From UBA4582 sp038106185 (GTDB taxonomy: Bacteria; Pseudomonadota; Gammaproteobacteria; Pseudomonadales; Azotimanducaceae): a stretch of 64,000 nt of DNA. The notes under the pieces are model-generated. The model was not told the DNA's origin. It ran no database searches and saw only the letters and a list, made by a program, of their open reading frames with translations. Made by a program: the position numbers and the translations under genes. The stretch is taken from NCBI GenBank assembly GCA_038106185.1, contig JAYODE010000020.1, positions 1 to 64,000 on the forward strand, in the 5' to 3' direction. Positions 16,188 through 25,252 of this stretch are shown here, one piece after another; the stretch's first letter is position 1; each line of letters begins with the position of its first letter.

Positions 16188-17228
16188 ATGAAGAAAGTCA
16201 TTATTTTTACTCTGGCACTGGTCTTTGTGGTTGGCATTGGCAGAGCGCTACTTCTGCTACCTGCGGTTCAGGATGTTGTTTTGGATCGCGCTACTGCTGC
16301 GATTGCCCAACGAGCAAGTGCAGGTTTTACGGAATCTAGCAGTCTCAGGGTATTCGTTTGCGGCAGTGCTTCACCGTTAGGTACGGGACAGGCTCAAGCG
16401 TGTATTGCCGTCGTAACCCCGGAACATTTTTATCTAATTGATTCCGGCGCAGGTTCAACCGAAAACATTAACCGTATGGCATTACCCACGGAGCGTCTGC
16501 AAGGCATATTGCTCACTCACTTTCATTCTGATCACATCGCCGAGATTTACGAGGTAAACCTTGGCTCCTGGGTGTCTGGCCGGCCGACTCCGCTAACCGT
16601 GTTTGGTCCTGCCGGTGTTAATGAAGTGATAGATGGCGTTAACGCGAGTTACCGCCTGGACCGCATCTATCGATCCGGTCATCATGGAGAAGCGTTGCTC
16701 ACGCCAGAGCTTGGTGTGTTAGAACACAGAACCATTACCCCCGGTGTCATCTTTGAAGATAAGGATTTAAAGATAACAGCATATCTGAGTGAGCACCCGC
16801 CGATTGAACCTGCAGTGGGTTATCGTTTTGATTATAAAGGTCGTAGCGTGGTGGTTTCAGGCGACAGCAACGTCAACGGAGACACGCTCGAGATCGTTGA
16901 TGGCGCTGATCTTTTGCTACACGATGCATTATCGCTTCCTACTGTGACTGCATTGTCGAAAGCGATGGGCGCGGCAGGTCGGTCCCGGCAGGCAAAAATT
17001 GTCGCAGATGTGATGGACTATCACGCGTCGACAGACGCCTTGATAGAACTGGGTGAGCAATCAAATGTTGCTATGGTCGCTTTCTATCACCTTGTGCCGG
17101 TGCCATTGAATACCCTTGTAGAGGATGTCTTTAAGCGTGGTATACCCGACAACTTCCTGCTGGCTGAGGATTTAATGTCATTTGAATTACCCATCGGTAA
17201 TGATGAAATTATCGTCACTCGCCCCTAA
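16188..17228 (+). CDS. MBL-fold metallo-hydrolase with N-terminal signal/anchor
   Basis: A 346-residue protein with an N-terminal hydrophobic segment (MKKVIIFTLALVFVVGIG), so it is exported or membrane-anchored. The metallo-beta-lactamase motif LLTHFHSDHIAEI (His111, His113, Asp115, His116) is intact. Other ligand regions are SGDSNVNGD (the Asp-bearing block) and AFYHLVPVP near the C-terminus. The overall layout is that of RNase Z/arylsulfatase-like MBL proteins. AAAAGGAG upstream of the ATG supports the start. It sits between DUF3604 copies 1 and 2 in the same direction, 44 bases after the first, so the proteins probably act in one process. The substrate is unknown. Confidence 0.9.
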   Translation: MKKVIIFTLALVFVVGIGRALLLLPAVQDVVLDRATAAIAQRASAGFTESSSLRVFVCGSASPLGTGQAQACIAVVTPEHFYLIDSGAGSTENINRMALPTERLQGILLTHFHSDHIAEIYEVNLGSWVSGRPTPLTVFGPAGVNEVIDGVNASYRLDRIYRSGHHGEALLTPELGVLEHRTITPGVIFEDKDLKITAYLSEHPPIEPAVGYRFDYKGRSVVVSGDSNVNGDTLEIVDGADLLLHDALSLPTVTALSKAMGAAGRSRQAKIVADVMDYHASTDALIELGEQSNVAMVAFYHLVPVPLNTLVEDVFKRGIPDNFLLAEDLMSFELPIGNDEIIVTRP

Positions 17229-17280
17229 CCCTGAACTCGAAACGATGAGGGATGAACGGTACGATTTGGATTCATAGGTG

Positions 17281-19410
17281 ATGAGAAAATTAGTCAATCA
17301 ATCAAAGTTAGTGGCTATTATCGCAATGGCACTATTGCTCTCGGGATGCTCCGATGGGTCAAATCAGGTGTTGAGTCTGCCTGCTGAGGCGCATACAAAC
17401 GAAAGCCTGATTGCACAAACCGCTGAGGCCGACGCTCGCTTTAAACAGCAAGCCGTGAGCGGTACGCGGTCCGCACGTATTTTTGACACTGAAACAGAAC
17501 TACTCGAGTTCGAGGCTTCAGTAACAGAATCGCGGGTCATAGGATCTGTTGAACGTAAAGCTTTTTTTGGTGACTTACATGTTCACACCACCTACTCGTT
17601 TGATGGTTACGCCTTTGGCACATTAGCAACGCCTTACGATGCTTATCGCTTTGCGCAAGGTGAGGCCATTGCCAACCCGGCAGGCTTTACTATGCAATTA
17701 TCTCGGCCGCTGGATTTCTATGCGGTGACGGACCATGGTATGTTTTTAGGTCTTGCTGCAGCTGCAGCCGATACATCCACCGAGTTTTCAAAAAACGCAT
17801 TTTCAGAACCCTATCATGGATTGAATGCACCGGAAAATATGGGCGCGGGCTCACTGGATGTGCTGAATCGAATGCGCACCTTTGCTGCTTTTATGCCTGC
17901 AGCTGTCTCACAGATTCTGAGTGGGGAATTAGAGCGAGATGAGGTCCTTGGCGTCGTTCGAAGTGCCTGGCGGGATTCCATTAAGGCGGCAGACGAATTT
18001 TATGCGCCAGGCAAATTCACAACTTTTGCTGCCTATGAGTATACCGCGAGCACAGACGATAGAGGCAATTTGCATAGAAACGTTGTGTTCCAAGATACCG
18101 ATAAACTACCCCGTGAACCCTTCTCTCGCCTGCACTCGAATAATCCTGAAGACCTCTGGCAATGGATGGATGACCTAAGGGCAAAGGGCGTTGAGAGTTT
18201 GGCGATACCTCACAATTCAAATGGCTCAAACGGTCAAATGTTTAAGCTCGTTGATTGGGCTGGGGATCCTTTGGATGACGACTATGCGCAACAGCGGATT
18301 CGCAATGAACCGATCGTCGAGATTACGCAGATAAAGGGTACCTCAGAGACCCATCCGAGGTTGTCATCCAAGGATGAATTGGCGAGCTTCGAAATTATGC
18401 CCTATCGCGTTGCGACCGATGCCTTAAGTCAGATTGAAGGCTCTTATGTGCGCGAAGCCTTGTTAAATGGTTTGGCTTTTGAACAGCAGGGTGTGACGAA
18501 TCCCTTCCAAGTTGGATTCATCGGTTCGAGTGATACGCATACAGGCGCCAGCCAAAACGTTGAGTCAGACTTTGTTTCTAAGTTGGGTTTGCTGTCCAGC
18601 ACAGCAGAACAACGTGGGTCGGTACCAGCTAGTGGTCTTGCAGGTGAGCTTGGATACCAGGCAAACAGAGTTCTCGCCAAGTTTGGCGGTAATCCCGCAC
18701 TACGAGTGAAGATTAATGGCAACGTTTATACAGGGGGAGCAACACCCACCTTCGGTGCTTCCGGTATTGCCGCAGCCTGGGCAGAGGAAAATAACCGTGA
18801 ATCCCTCTATAGCGCATTCCGCAGAAAGGAAGTGTTTGCCACTTCAGGTCCTCGTATCCAGATCCGTTTGTTTGCTGGATTCGGTTTTGATGCCAGCATG
18901 CTAACGGATGCTGATGGTGTTGAGCAGGCGTATGCAAAGGGCGTCACCATGGGTGGAATACTCACAAGCAAGGCTACGGGTGAGCAAGGTCCGCATTTCC
19001 TTGTGATGGCCTCTGCTGATACCCAAAGCGCGCCGTTGCAACGCTTACAAATCATAAAGGGGTGGGTGGATGTAGATGGTACTCACGAAGCAGTGATTGA
19101 TGTTGCCTGTGCTGGTGGTGCAGCAGTTATTGCTGAGACGAATCGTTGCCCAGATAATGGTGCCTACGTTGACCTTAATGATTGCTCCATCAACGAAGAT
19201 ACCGGCGCAGGCCAATTATCGGCGCTCTGGCAAGATCCTGAGTTTCAAGGAGATCAATATGCTTTTTATTATGCAAGGGCGATTGAGAATCCGACCTGCC
19301 GGTGGTCTACTTGGGATGCTATTCGTGCGGATGTTTCGCCCCGGCCTGATCTACCGACCACGCTGCAAGAACGTGCGTGGTCCTCGCCGATTCATTACAT
19401 ACCTGAGTAA
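17281..19410 (+). CDS. DUF3604 domain lipoprotein, copy 2
   Basis: About 709 residues. The lipobox is LLLSGCSDGSN (Cys near residue 22), followed by a mature N-terminal stretch SLPAEAHTNESLIAQTAEA that is closely shared with copy 3. The DUF3604 metal motifs are present: GDLHVHTTYSFDGY, DFYAVTDHGMF, AIPHNSNGSNG, EITQIKGTSETHP and GFIGSSDTHTGA. The C-terminal domain again has the paired Cys blocks. A GTG immediately precedes the ATG at 17281, and either could serve. Copies 2 and 3 resemble each other much more than either resembles copy 1, pointing to a recent duplication. Function beyond a likely metal-dependent hydrolase is unknown. Confidence 0.9.
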   Translation: MRKLVNQSKLVAIIAMALLLSGCSDGSNQVLSLPAEAHTNESLIAQTAEADARFKQQAVSGTRSARIFDTETELLEFEASVTESRVIGSVERKAFFGDLHVHTTYSFDGYAFGTLATPYDAYRFAQGEAIANPAGFTMQLSRPLDFYAVTDHGMFLGLAAAAADTSTEFSKNAFSEPYHGLNAPENMGAGSLDVLNRMRTFAAFMPAAVSQILSGELERDEVLGVVRSAWRDSIKAADEFYAPGKFTTFAAYEYTASTDDRGNLHRNVVFQDTDKLPREPFSRLHSNNPEDLWQWMDDLRAKGVESLAIPHNSNGSNGQMFKLVDWAGDPLDDDYAQQRIRNEPIVEITQIKGTSETHPRLSSKDELASFEIMPYRVATDALSQIEGSYVREALLNGLAFEQQGVTNPFQVGFIGSSDTHTGASQNVESDFVSKLGLLSSTAEQRGSVPASGLAGELGYQANRVLAKFGGNPALRVKINGNVYTGGATPTFGASGIAAAWAEENNRESLYSAFRRKEVFATSGPRIQIRLFAGFGFDASMLTDADGVEQAYAKGVTMGGILTSKATGEQGPHFLVMASADTQSAPLQRLQIIKGWVDVDGTHEAVIDVACAGGAAVIAETNRCPDNGAYVDLNDCSINEDTGAGQLSALWQDPEFQGDQYAFYYARAIENPTCRWSTWDAIRADVSPRPDLPTTLQERAWSSPIHYIPE

Positions 19411-19510
19411 AGATTGGCCAATCGGCGCTCAAAGCATCGACACCTTCCAAAGTTGATCAATGTGTAATCAGGAAAGTTCTTGAGAAAAAGCCTTGGTGCC
19501 AGGCGAGACC

Positions 19511-19668
19511 CAGTAGCAAAAAGTAACTGGAACATTAATNNNNNNNNNNNNNNNNNNNNNNNNNNNNNNNNNNNNNNNNNNNNNNNNNNNNNNNNNNNNN
19601 NNNNNNNNNNNNNNNNNNNNNNNNNNNNNNNNNNNNNNNCAGTAGCAAAAAGTAACTGGAACATTAAT
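19511..19668. other. 100-N gap flanked by identical 29-bp ends
   Basis: The 29 bases at 19511-19539 (starting CAGTAGCAAAAAGTAACTGG) recur exactly at 19640-19668, directly either side of 100 N (19540-19639). The simplest reading is two overlapping contig ends that were scaffolded without being merged; the alternative is a real tandem repeat that broke the assembly. The gap lies between DUF3604 copies 2 and 3. Confidence 0.85.
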
Positions 19669-19717
19669 AAGACTAAAAAAATAAGACTAAAAAATAAGAC
19701 AAAAATAAGACTAAAAG
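19666..19717. repeat. AT-rich 12-14 bp tandem repeat
   Basis: About four imperfect units of AATAAGACTAAAA follow the gap, ending roughly 40 bases before DUF3604 copy 3. This kind of array would itself explain the assembly break. Confidence 0.75.
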
Positions 19718-19755
19718 CACTGATCGATGTGACGCGATAACCGGAGATAACAGCT

Positions 19756-21894
19756 ATGAAGAGCGCGGCAACGAAACGAAACTACTTAATGCTGTTCTTG
19801 GTGGGCGGATTGCTATCTGCTTGCTCAGACGACTCTGAAAAGGCGTCGAGCTTGCCAGCCGAGGCCCATACGAACGAACGTATTATTGCTGATACGGCCG
19901 CCACTGATGCGCGACTGGCAGAGCAGGCTAAAGACGGTAACTGGTCTGCGCAGATTTTTGCGACAGAAACCGAGCTACTTCAGGGTGAGCGCGTGAATAA
20001 GCGTGGTTCGAGCGATTTACCGAAGGAGCGCAAAGCCTATTTTGGTGACTTGCATGTTCATACGACCTATTCCTTTGATGGCTATGCATTTGGCACCTTG
20101 GCAACACCCTACGACGCCTATCGGTTTGCAAAAGGTGAAGCCATTGCGAACCCGGCGGGTTTTAAGATGCAGCTATCTCGCCCGCTAGATTTTTATGCAG
20201 TGACAGACCATGGCATGTTCTTAGGTCTCGTCAAAGCGGCCGCAGATACATCCACTGAGTTCTCAAAAAATCCATTTTCCGAGCCCTATCATGATCTAAA
20301 TGCCTCAGAGAATATGGGGACTGGCCTGTTTAGTATTCTGAAACGACTCAATACCTTTAGCACCTTTTTACCGTCTGCGGTTGCGCAGATTCGATCGGGC
20401 GAATTGGATCGAGGCGAAGTGCTCGGCGTTGTCAGGAGCGCCTGGCTAGATTCAATTGATGCAGCTGATGAGTTTTACGAGCCCGGTAAGTTCACTACAT
20501 TTGCAGCTTATGAATATACCGCCAGTACGAGTGACATGGGCAATCTGCATAGAAATGTTATCTTTGAAGGCACGCAGAAATTACCACGGGAACCTTTTTC
20601 ACGTTTTCACTCGATCAATCCTGAAGACCTTTGGCAATGGATGGATGACCTTCGCGCAAAGGGTGTTGAAAGTTTGGCAATTCCCCATAACTCGAATGGC
20701 TCTAATGGTCAGATGTTTAAGTTGGTCGATTGGGCAGGTGATCCTTTAGACGATGACTATGCACAGCAGCGGATTCGAAATGAGCCGATTGTTGAGATCA
20801 CTCAAATCAAGGGCACGTCGGAAACACACCCGGTTTTATCCTCCCGTGATGAGTTCGCAAGCTTTGAGATCATGCCCTATCGAATAGCAACAAATGCCTT
20901 GAGTAAGCCGGAAGGGTCTTACGTGCGTGAGGCGTTGCTAAATGGTTTGGCGTTGGAGCAGCAGGGTATGACGAACCCGTATCAATTTGGTTTCATTGGT
21001 TCCAGCGATACCCACTCAGCAGCGAGTCAAAATCTTGAGTCTAATTACGTCTCCAAACTCGGCTTGTTGTCTGGCACCGCAGAACAAAGAGGTTCCGTAC
21101 CACAAGCTGGCCTCGCAGGTGAACTTAGTTATCAGACTATGAGAGCGCTGAGCATGATTCGAGGTGGCATGAGTTCCCGATTGAAAATCAACGGCGATAT
21201 TTATACGGGGGGCGCGACACCGACATTCGGCGCTTCTGGCGTTGCGGCAGCTTGGGCGGAGGAGAATACACGAGAGTCCCTCTATAGTGCTTTCCGGAGA
21301 AAAGAAGTTTACGCGACATCTGGCCCGCGTATGCAGATTCGGCTGTTTGCAGGGTACGATTTTGATGAAAGCATGCTGACCCAAGCGGATGGTATCGAAC
21401 GAGCGTATGCTACCGGCGTGACTATGGGTGGCGACCTGGTACCTAACGAATCAGACGGAGCGCAGACAAATGAGCCCGCTTTTCTTGTGATGGCATCAGC
21501 GGATACACAAAGTGCCCCCTTGCAACGATTGCAGATGATTAAAGGTTGGGTTGATAAAGACGGAACCCACGAAATAGTCATTGATGTTGCCTGCGCCGGC
21601 GGTGTTGCCGTTAATCCCGAAACAAACCGCTGTGCAGATAATGGTGCAACGGTAGATATCAGTGACTGTTCCATCAATGAAGAAACCGGCGCAGGGCAAT
21701 TAGCCGCGCTATGGCGAGATCCTGAATTTAAAGCAGCGCAACGAGCGTTTTACTATGCACGTGCTATTGAGAATCCGACCTGTCGCTGGTCTACCTGGGA
21801 TGCGAATCGAGCGGGAGTACCGCCAAGACCAGATTTACCGACCACAATTCAGGAACGTGCATGGTCTTCACCCATTAACTATATACCGGAATAA
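19756..21894 (+). CDS. DUF3604 domain lipoprotein, copy 3
   Basis: 712 residues, lipobox LLSACSDDSEK (Cys near residue 23), then SLPAEAHTNERIIADTAAT as in copy 2. It has the same metal motifs as the other copies (GDLHVHTTYSFDGY, VTDHGMF, IPHNSNGSNG, KGTSETHP, GSSDTHSAA). A short extra loop (SDGAQTNEP, about residue 575) distinguishes it from copy 2. CCGGAG precedes the ATG. It is followed after 53 bases by the parvulin/HupE pair in the same direction, so the cluster may be one long transcriptional unit. The duplication with copy 2 suggests substrate diversification or dosage (inference). Confidence 0.9.
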   Translation: MKSAATKRNYLMLFLVGGLLSACSDDSEKASSLPAEAHTNERIIADTAATDARLAEQAKDGNWSAQIFATETELLQGERVNKRGSSDLPKERKAYFGDLHVHTTYSFDGYAFGTLATPYDAYRFAKGEAIANPAGFKMQLSRPLDFYAVTDHGMFLGLVKAAADTSTEFSKNPFSEPYHDLNASENMGTGLFSILKRLNTFSTFLPSAVAQIRSGELDRGEVLGVVRSAWLDSIDAADEFYEPGKFTTFAAYEYTASTSDMGNLHRNVIFEGTQKLPREPFSRFHSINPEDLWQWMDDLRAKGVESLAIPHNSNGSNGQMFKLVDWAGDPLDDDYAQQRIRNEPIVEITQIKGTSETHPVLSSRDEFASFEIMPYRIATNALSKPEGSYVREALLNGLALEQQGMTNPYQFGFIGSSDTHSAASQNLESNYVSKLGLLSGTAEQRGSVPQAGLAGELSYQTMRALSMIRGGMSSRLKINGDIYTGGATPTFGASGVAAAWAEENTRESLYSAFRRKEVYATSGPRMQIRLFAGYDFDESMLTQADGIERAYATGVTMGGDLVPNESDGAQTNEPAFLVMASADTQSAPLQRLQMIKGWVDKDGTHEIVIDVACAGGVAVNPETNRCADNGATVDISDCSINEETGAGQLAALWRDPEFKAAQRAFYYARAIENPTCRWSTWDANRAGVPPRPDLPTTIQERAWSSPINYIPE

Positions 21895-21947
21895 ATTAAA
21901 TTTCCGGTAAGCGAGCTTAGTCAGAGTCAGGTGGGTGTGGATCAAGC

Positions 21948-22916
21948 GTGAGTAGGTTAAGCAGACTAAACAAGCCATGGCTGCACTTCATTGTGTTGGG
22001 TATGGCTTTTTATCTACTGCAGTCTGCTGTCTTTCCAAAGCCTAAACCGACTGTCGGACCTTTGAGTGACGCTCGCGTTGAGATGCTAAAAGAACAGTGG
22101 CGAATCAGTACCGGACGTGAACCCACTGAAGCACAACTGTCCGGGTTCATCGCGGTCGAGCTTGACCGGGATATGCTCATGCAAAATGCGCTTGAGCTTG
22201 AGTTCCACCTGCATGATTCAATAATTTACGAAAGACTTATTAGTAATATGCAGTTCTTACAGTTCGCAGAGGGGAGCTCTAACGCTGAACTGTTTGCGCA
22301 AGCATTAGAAATGCGCTTGCATCTTGATGATGAAGTGGTTAAACGAAGGCTGATTCAAATGATGGAGCAGCGGTTGCTGGCGAAATACCCGCCGCCAGAG
22401 CCAACCGCGGAAGATATTGAAACCGCTTTTGAAAGCAGAAAAACTGAGCTGCAACATCCGCCACTGTATTCGTTTGAACATGTATTTTTTGGCACTGATC
22501 AAGTACCCAGGATGTCATCGGCTATAACAAAAATATCTGCTGAAAATCTCGATATTCAAGCCGCGAGGAAGTTGGGGGCGCCCTTTTTACAAGGGCATAT
22601 ATTCCTACGTCAAACGCCAGATCAGCTCGCACGGAATTTTGGCAAGCATTTCGTTGAAGCGCTGGTTGAAGCGAGGGAAAGAGAGCCTGCCAAGCTGGGG
22701 TGGCTAGGCCCAATTCCTTCTGCATATGGGTTTCACTACATTTGGCTTGCTGAATTTGAACCAGCACGCGATGCCGAGTTGCAGGAAATAAAACAACAGT
22801 TATTGATCGATCTTAACTACATCGCAAAAAAACGCGCATTGCAGTGCGCGATAGCGATACTTAGATCCGAATATGTGATGCAGGGTGGCACTTGGAATGC
22901 GGAGGACTGCCAGTAA
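21948..22916 (+). CDS. PpiC-type (parvulin) peptidylprolyl isomerase, membrane-anchored, copy 1
   Basis: 322 residues starting at a GTG, with one N-terminal hydrophobic anchor (LHFIVLGMAFYLLQSAVF) and the rest predicted periplasmic. The SurA/PpiC-like layout is seen: an N-terminal helical region (LKEQWRISTGREPTEAQLSG) and a parvulin-like segment containing PLYSFEHVFFG, LGWLGPIPSAYGFHYIWLAE. The family helps fold exported proteins, although the rotamase residues here are diverged. The stop overlaps the next ATG as TAATG, so it is translationally coupled to HupE copy 1. A second, diverged pair of the same two families stands at 61094-63150, which suggests a dedicated partnership. The specific client is unknown; HupE itself is an obvious candidate (inference). 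Confidence 0.82.
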   Translation: MSRLSRLNKPWLHFIVLGMAFYLLQSAVFPKPKPTVGPLSDARVEMLKEQWRISTGREPTEAQLSGFIAVELDRDMLMQNALELEFHLHDSIIYERLISNMQFLQFAEGSSNAELFAQALEMRLHLDDEVVKRRLIQMMEQRLLAKYPPPEPTAEDIETAFESRKTELQHPPLYSFEHVFFGTDQVPRMSSAITKISAENLDIQAARKLGAPFLQGHIFLRQTPDQLARNFGKHFVEALVEAREREPAKLGWLGPIPSAYGFHYIWLAEFEPARDAELQEIKQQLLIDLNYIAKKRALQCAIAILRSEYVMQGGTWNAEDCQ

Positions 22917-23923
22917 TGCGACTGAGCCTCTCGCTAATGTTACTCATTGTGTTGTTGTTACCCAAAGAGGCTGAAGCGCACCGGTTTGCGCCTTCACTGT
23001 TAAAGTTTGTTCAAACCGCTGAATACGACTACAACGTTGTTTGGAAAACGCCCACGGAAGTCACCAGCAGTATTCCCCTGCTACCGACCTGGCCTGATAG
23101 CTGCCTGGTCAAGTCTGAAAAGCCAGTCACCAGAGAAGGTACAGGCACCGTATCCAGTTGGACGTTGGATTGCTCGCAACTGGGTCCTAAAGGATTGGTG
23201 GGTCAGAGGCTCGGCGTTAAGGGTTTAGCCGAAAACCAGGCTTCAGCCATGGTTATGCTTCGCTTAAACGATGGCCGTAGCTATCAAAGTGTCGTGAATG
23301 CAGAAGCGATTGAATTTCTGATACCTGTTCAGCCAGGTCAAGGGAAAGTCATGGCTGAATATTCAGTGTTAGGTGCAGAACATATCTGGGAAGGGCCGGA
23401 TCACTTAATGTTCGTGTTTGGGCTATTACTGTTAGTGGGTAGTGGCGCACGTTTATTCTGGACCATTACGGCGTTCACTGTTGGTCATAGCTTGACGTTG
23501 GCGTTAGTGACGCTTGGGTTCTTAACCTATCCTGTTGCCCTCATAGAGTTTGCGATTGCGGTGAGCATTTTTGTTTTAGCCTTGGCGCTTACCAGAAAAG
23601 ACAACGGCGGTCTTTTCAAACGCCATCCTTGGTGGTTAGCCAGTGGATTCGGATTGCTGCACGGCATGGGCTTTGCCGGTGCGTTGGTTGACATTGGATT
23701 GCCCCTGGGTAACGTGCCATTAGCGTTGCTGTTTTTTAATGTAGGGATCGAGATTGGTCAGATAGCATTTGTGGTGCTAGTGCTGGCCCTGTGGTGGTCA
23801 ATTAATCGCCCCATAGTTTTGCAGCGGATTGCTATTCAAACGCTATTACCGATTCCCGTTTACCTGCTTGGCAGCTTGTCTGCGATGTGGTGTATTGAAC
23901 GTGGTCTCGAAGTATTTAGGTAA
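22916..23923 (+). CDS. HupE/UreJ-like membrane protein, copy 1
   Basis: About 335 residues: signal peptide (MRLSLSLMLLIVLLLP...EAEAHRF), a periplasmic beta-rich N-terminal half, then about six C-terminal membrane helices carrying the HupE/UreJ_2 motifs HIWEGPDHLMFVFGLLLL, FTVGHSLTLAL, GFGLLHGMGFAGAL and FFNVGIEIGQIAFV. HupE/UreJ proteins are linked to nickel or cobalt uptake in hydrogenase and urease operons, but neither system is present here, and this subfamily is not well characterised. I use the ATG at 22916 because it overlaps the previous stop (TAATG) and begins the signal peptide; a longer frame from 22892 is internal to the isomerase gene. His residues inside helices could bind a metal (inference). 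Confidence 0.85.
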   Translation: MRLSLSLMLLIVLLLPKEAEAHRFAPSLLKFVQTAEYDYNVVWKTPTEVTSSIPLLPTWPDSCLVKSEKPVTREGTGTVSSWTLDCSQLGPKGLVGQRLGVKGLAENQASAMVMLRLNDGRSYQSVVNAEAIEFLIPVQPGQGKVMAEYSVLGAEHIWEGPDHLMFVFGLLLLVGSGARLFWTITAFTVGHSLTLALVTLGFLTYPVALIEFAIAVSIFVLALALTRKDNGGLFKRHPWWLASGFGLLHGMGFAGALVDIGLPLGNVPLALLFFNVGIEIGQIAFVVLVLALWWSINRPIVLQRIAIQTLLPIPVYLLGSLSAMWCIERGLEVFR

Positions 23924-23960
23924 TCTAAAAACGATACTCAAGAATTCAGGAGATAAAACA

Positions 23961-25016
23961 TTGGTTGAAGAAAGAAAAGTTCAAGAGCTTATGGGTGCTC
24001 CGGGCTCGCCTTACACACGCAAAATGCTCGGGGTGATGCGCTTTAGGCATATTCCCTATCGGTTGGAGCGTAACTCCCGTATTTTTGGTTCGAGTGAAGG
24101 CAAGCACCGAAAGGATAGGGTCCAACCGAAAGTGCCCTTGTTACCCACTTTCTATTATCAAGATGAAAAAGGAGAGGAAGTAGCCGTTACAGACTCCAGC
24201 CCAATCATTCGAAGGTTTGAGTTAGAGTACGACGGGCGCTCGGTGATTCCATCTGATCCTGCACTGGCGTTTATCGATATGCTGCTCGAAGACTATGGTG
24301 ATGAATGGCTAACCAAAGCCATGTTCCACTATCGCTGGCACTATGATGCAGATATCAAGAAAGGTGGGGATATTTTGCCAAGATGGGGCGGAATCTCGAC
24401 ACCAGAAGACCAGGTTCGGCCGATGAGTGAGTTTATTCGAGAGCGGCAGATTTCACGCTTGTCGTATGTTGGATCTAACGAGATAACGAAGCCGACCATT
24501 GAGGGTAGCTTTAAGCGTTTTATTCATCTGCTCGACAAACATTTGACCGAGCATCCGTTCTTGATGGGAGAGCGCCCCGGCTCTTCGGACTTTGCCGTCT
24601 ATGGTCAGCTCACTTGTCTGGCATTGTTTGATCCCACTCCCCAAGCGTTTATTCTTTCAGAGTGCCCGCGAGTTTATGCCTGGGTTGAGGTGGTGGAAGA
24701 GTTGTCTGGTTATCTGGTGTCAGACGATGATTGGTTAGATATCGATAATCCACCTGATACGTTAAAAAACATTCTTGCGGAAGTGGGGAGAATCTATGCG
24801 CCGTATCTTATCGGCAATGCGAAAGCAGTCATGGAAAAGTCGGATAAGCTAAAAATGGAATTGGATGGCAGACCCTGGGAGCAAAACCCTTTTGTCTATC
24901 AAGCTAAATGTTTGCAGTGGTTGCGTGAGGCTTATGCCGCGCTCAATCATGGCGATCGTGAGCGGGTAGATAACGTCTTAGCGGGCACGGGCGTTTTGCA
25001 ATTGTTCGAGCTTTAA
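23961..25016 (+). CDS. Glutathione S-transferase-like protein
   Basis: The start is a TTG at 23961 with AGGAGA 7 bases upstream; the open frame extends back to 23829 but only inside hupE. The resulting 351-residue protein has a thioredoxin-like N-terminal part (GAPGSPYTRKMLGVMRFRHI, then VPLLPTFYYQDE and VTDSSPIIRRFE, the glutathione-binding cis-Pro and SS/DS region). An all-helical C-terminal domain follows with HPFLMGERPGSSDFAVYGQL, the GST C-domain hallmark. Length exceeds ordinary GSTs (about 220) owing to insertions and a C-terminal extension. Cytoplasmic; substrate unknown. Position after the DUF3604/HupE genes in the same direction may be operonic. Confidence 0.8.
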   Translation: MVEERKVQELMGAPGSPYTRKMLGVMRFRHIPYRLERNSRIFGSSEGKHRKDRVQPKVPLLPTFYYQDEKGEEVAVTDSSPIIRRFELEYDGRSVIPSDPALAFIDMLLEDYGDEWLTKAMFHYRWHYDADIKKGGDILPRWGGISTPEDQVRPMSEFIRERQISRLSYVGSNEITKPTIEGSFKRFIHLLDKHLTEHPFLMGERPGSSDFAVYGQLTCLALFDPTPQAFILSECPRVYAWVEVVEELSGYLVSDDDWLDIDNPPDTLKNILAEVGRIYAPYLIGNAKAVMEKSDKLKMELDGRPWEQNPFVYQAKCLQWLREAYAALNHGDRERVDNVLAGTGVLQLFEL

Positions 25017-25036
25017 AAGTCGTTCACCTGAATATT

Positions 25037-25248
25037 TGGGGTCGGGGTAAAATCTATATGGCAATATTTATTGATGTTACGTCAGTAGCCAGTCGTTAGA
25101 TACAGCCTTTCATGATCGGTTCAGCTTGACGTCTTTTCGTAGACCAAGAACACAGAGATAAACGAATTAGACTGCACAGATCTGACTCAGCTCACAATGC
25201 GCCTTAAGCCATTTGTAAATTTACCTCTGTAAATTTACTCCGACCCCA
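25037..25248. mobile_element. MITE-like element with GGGGTCGG inverted ends
   Basis: TGGGGTCGGGGTAAAAT (25037-25053) and ATTTACTCCGACCCCA (25233-25248) are imperfect inverted ends of a 212-bp segment without an open frame of note. The same terminus lies at the end of the RAYT gene (13320-13334). It fills the gap between the convergent GST-like and DsbA-like genes. I infer a non-autonomous element related to the RAYT element; the interior cannot be assigned. Confidence 0.55.
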
Positions 25249-25252
25249 TTTT

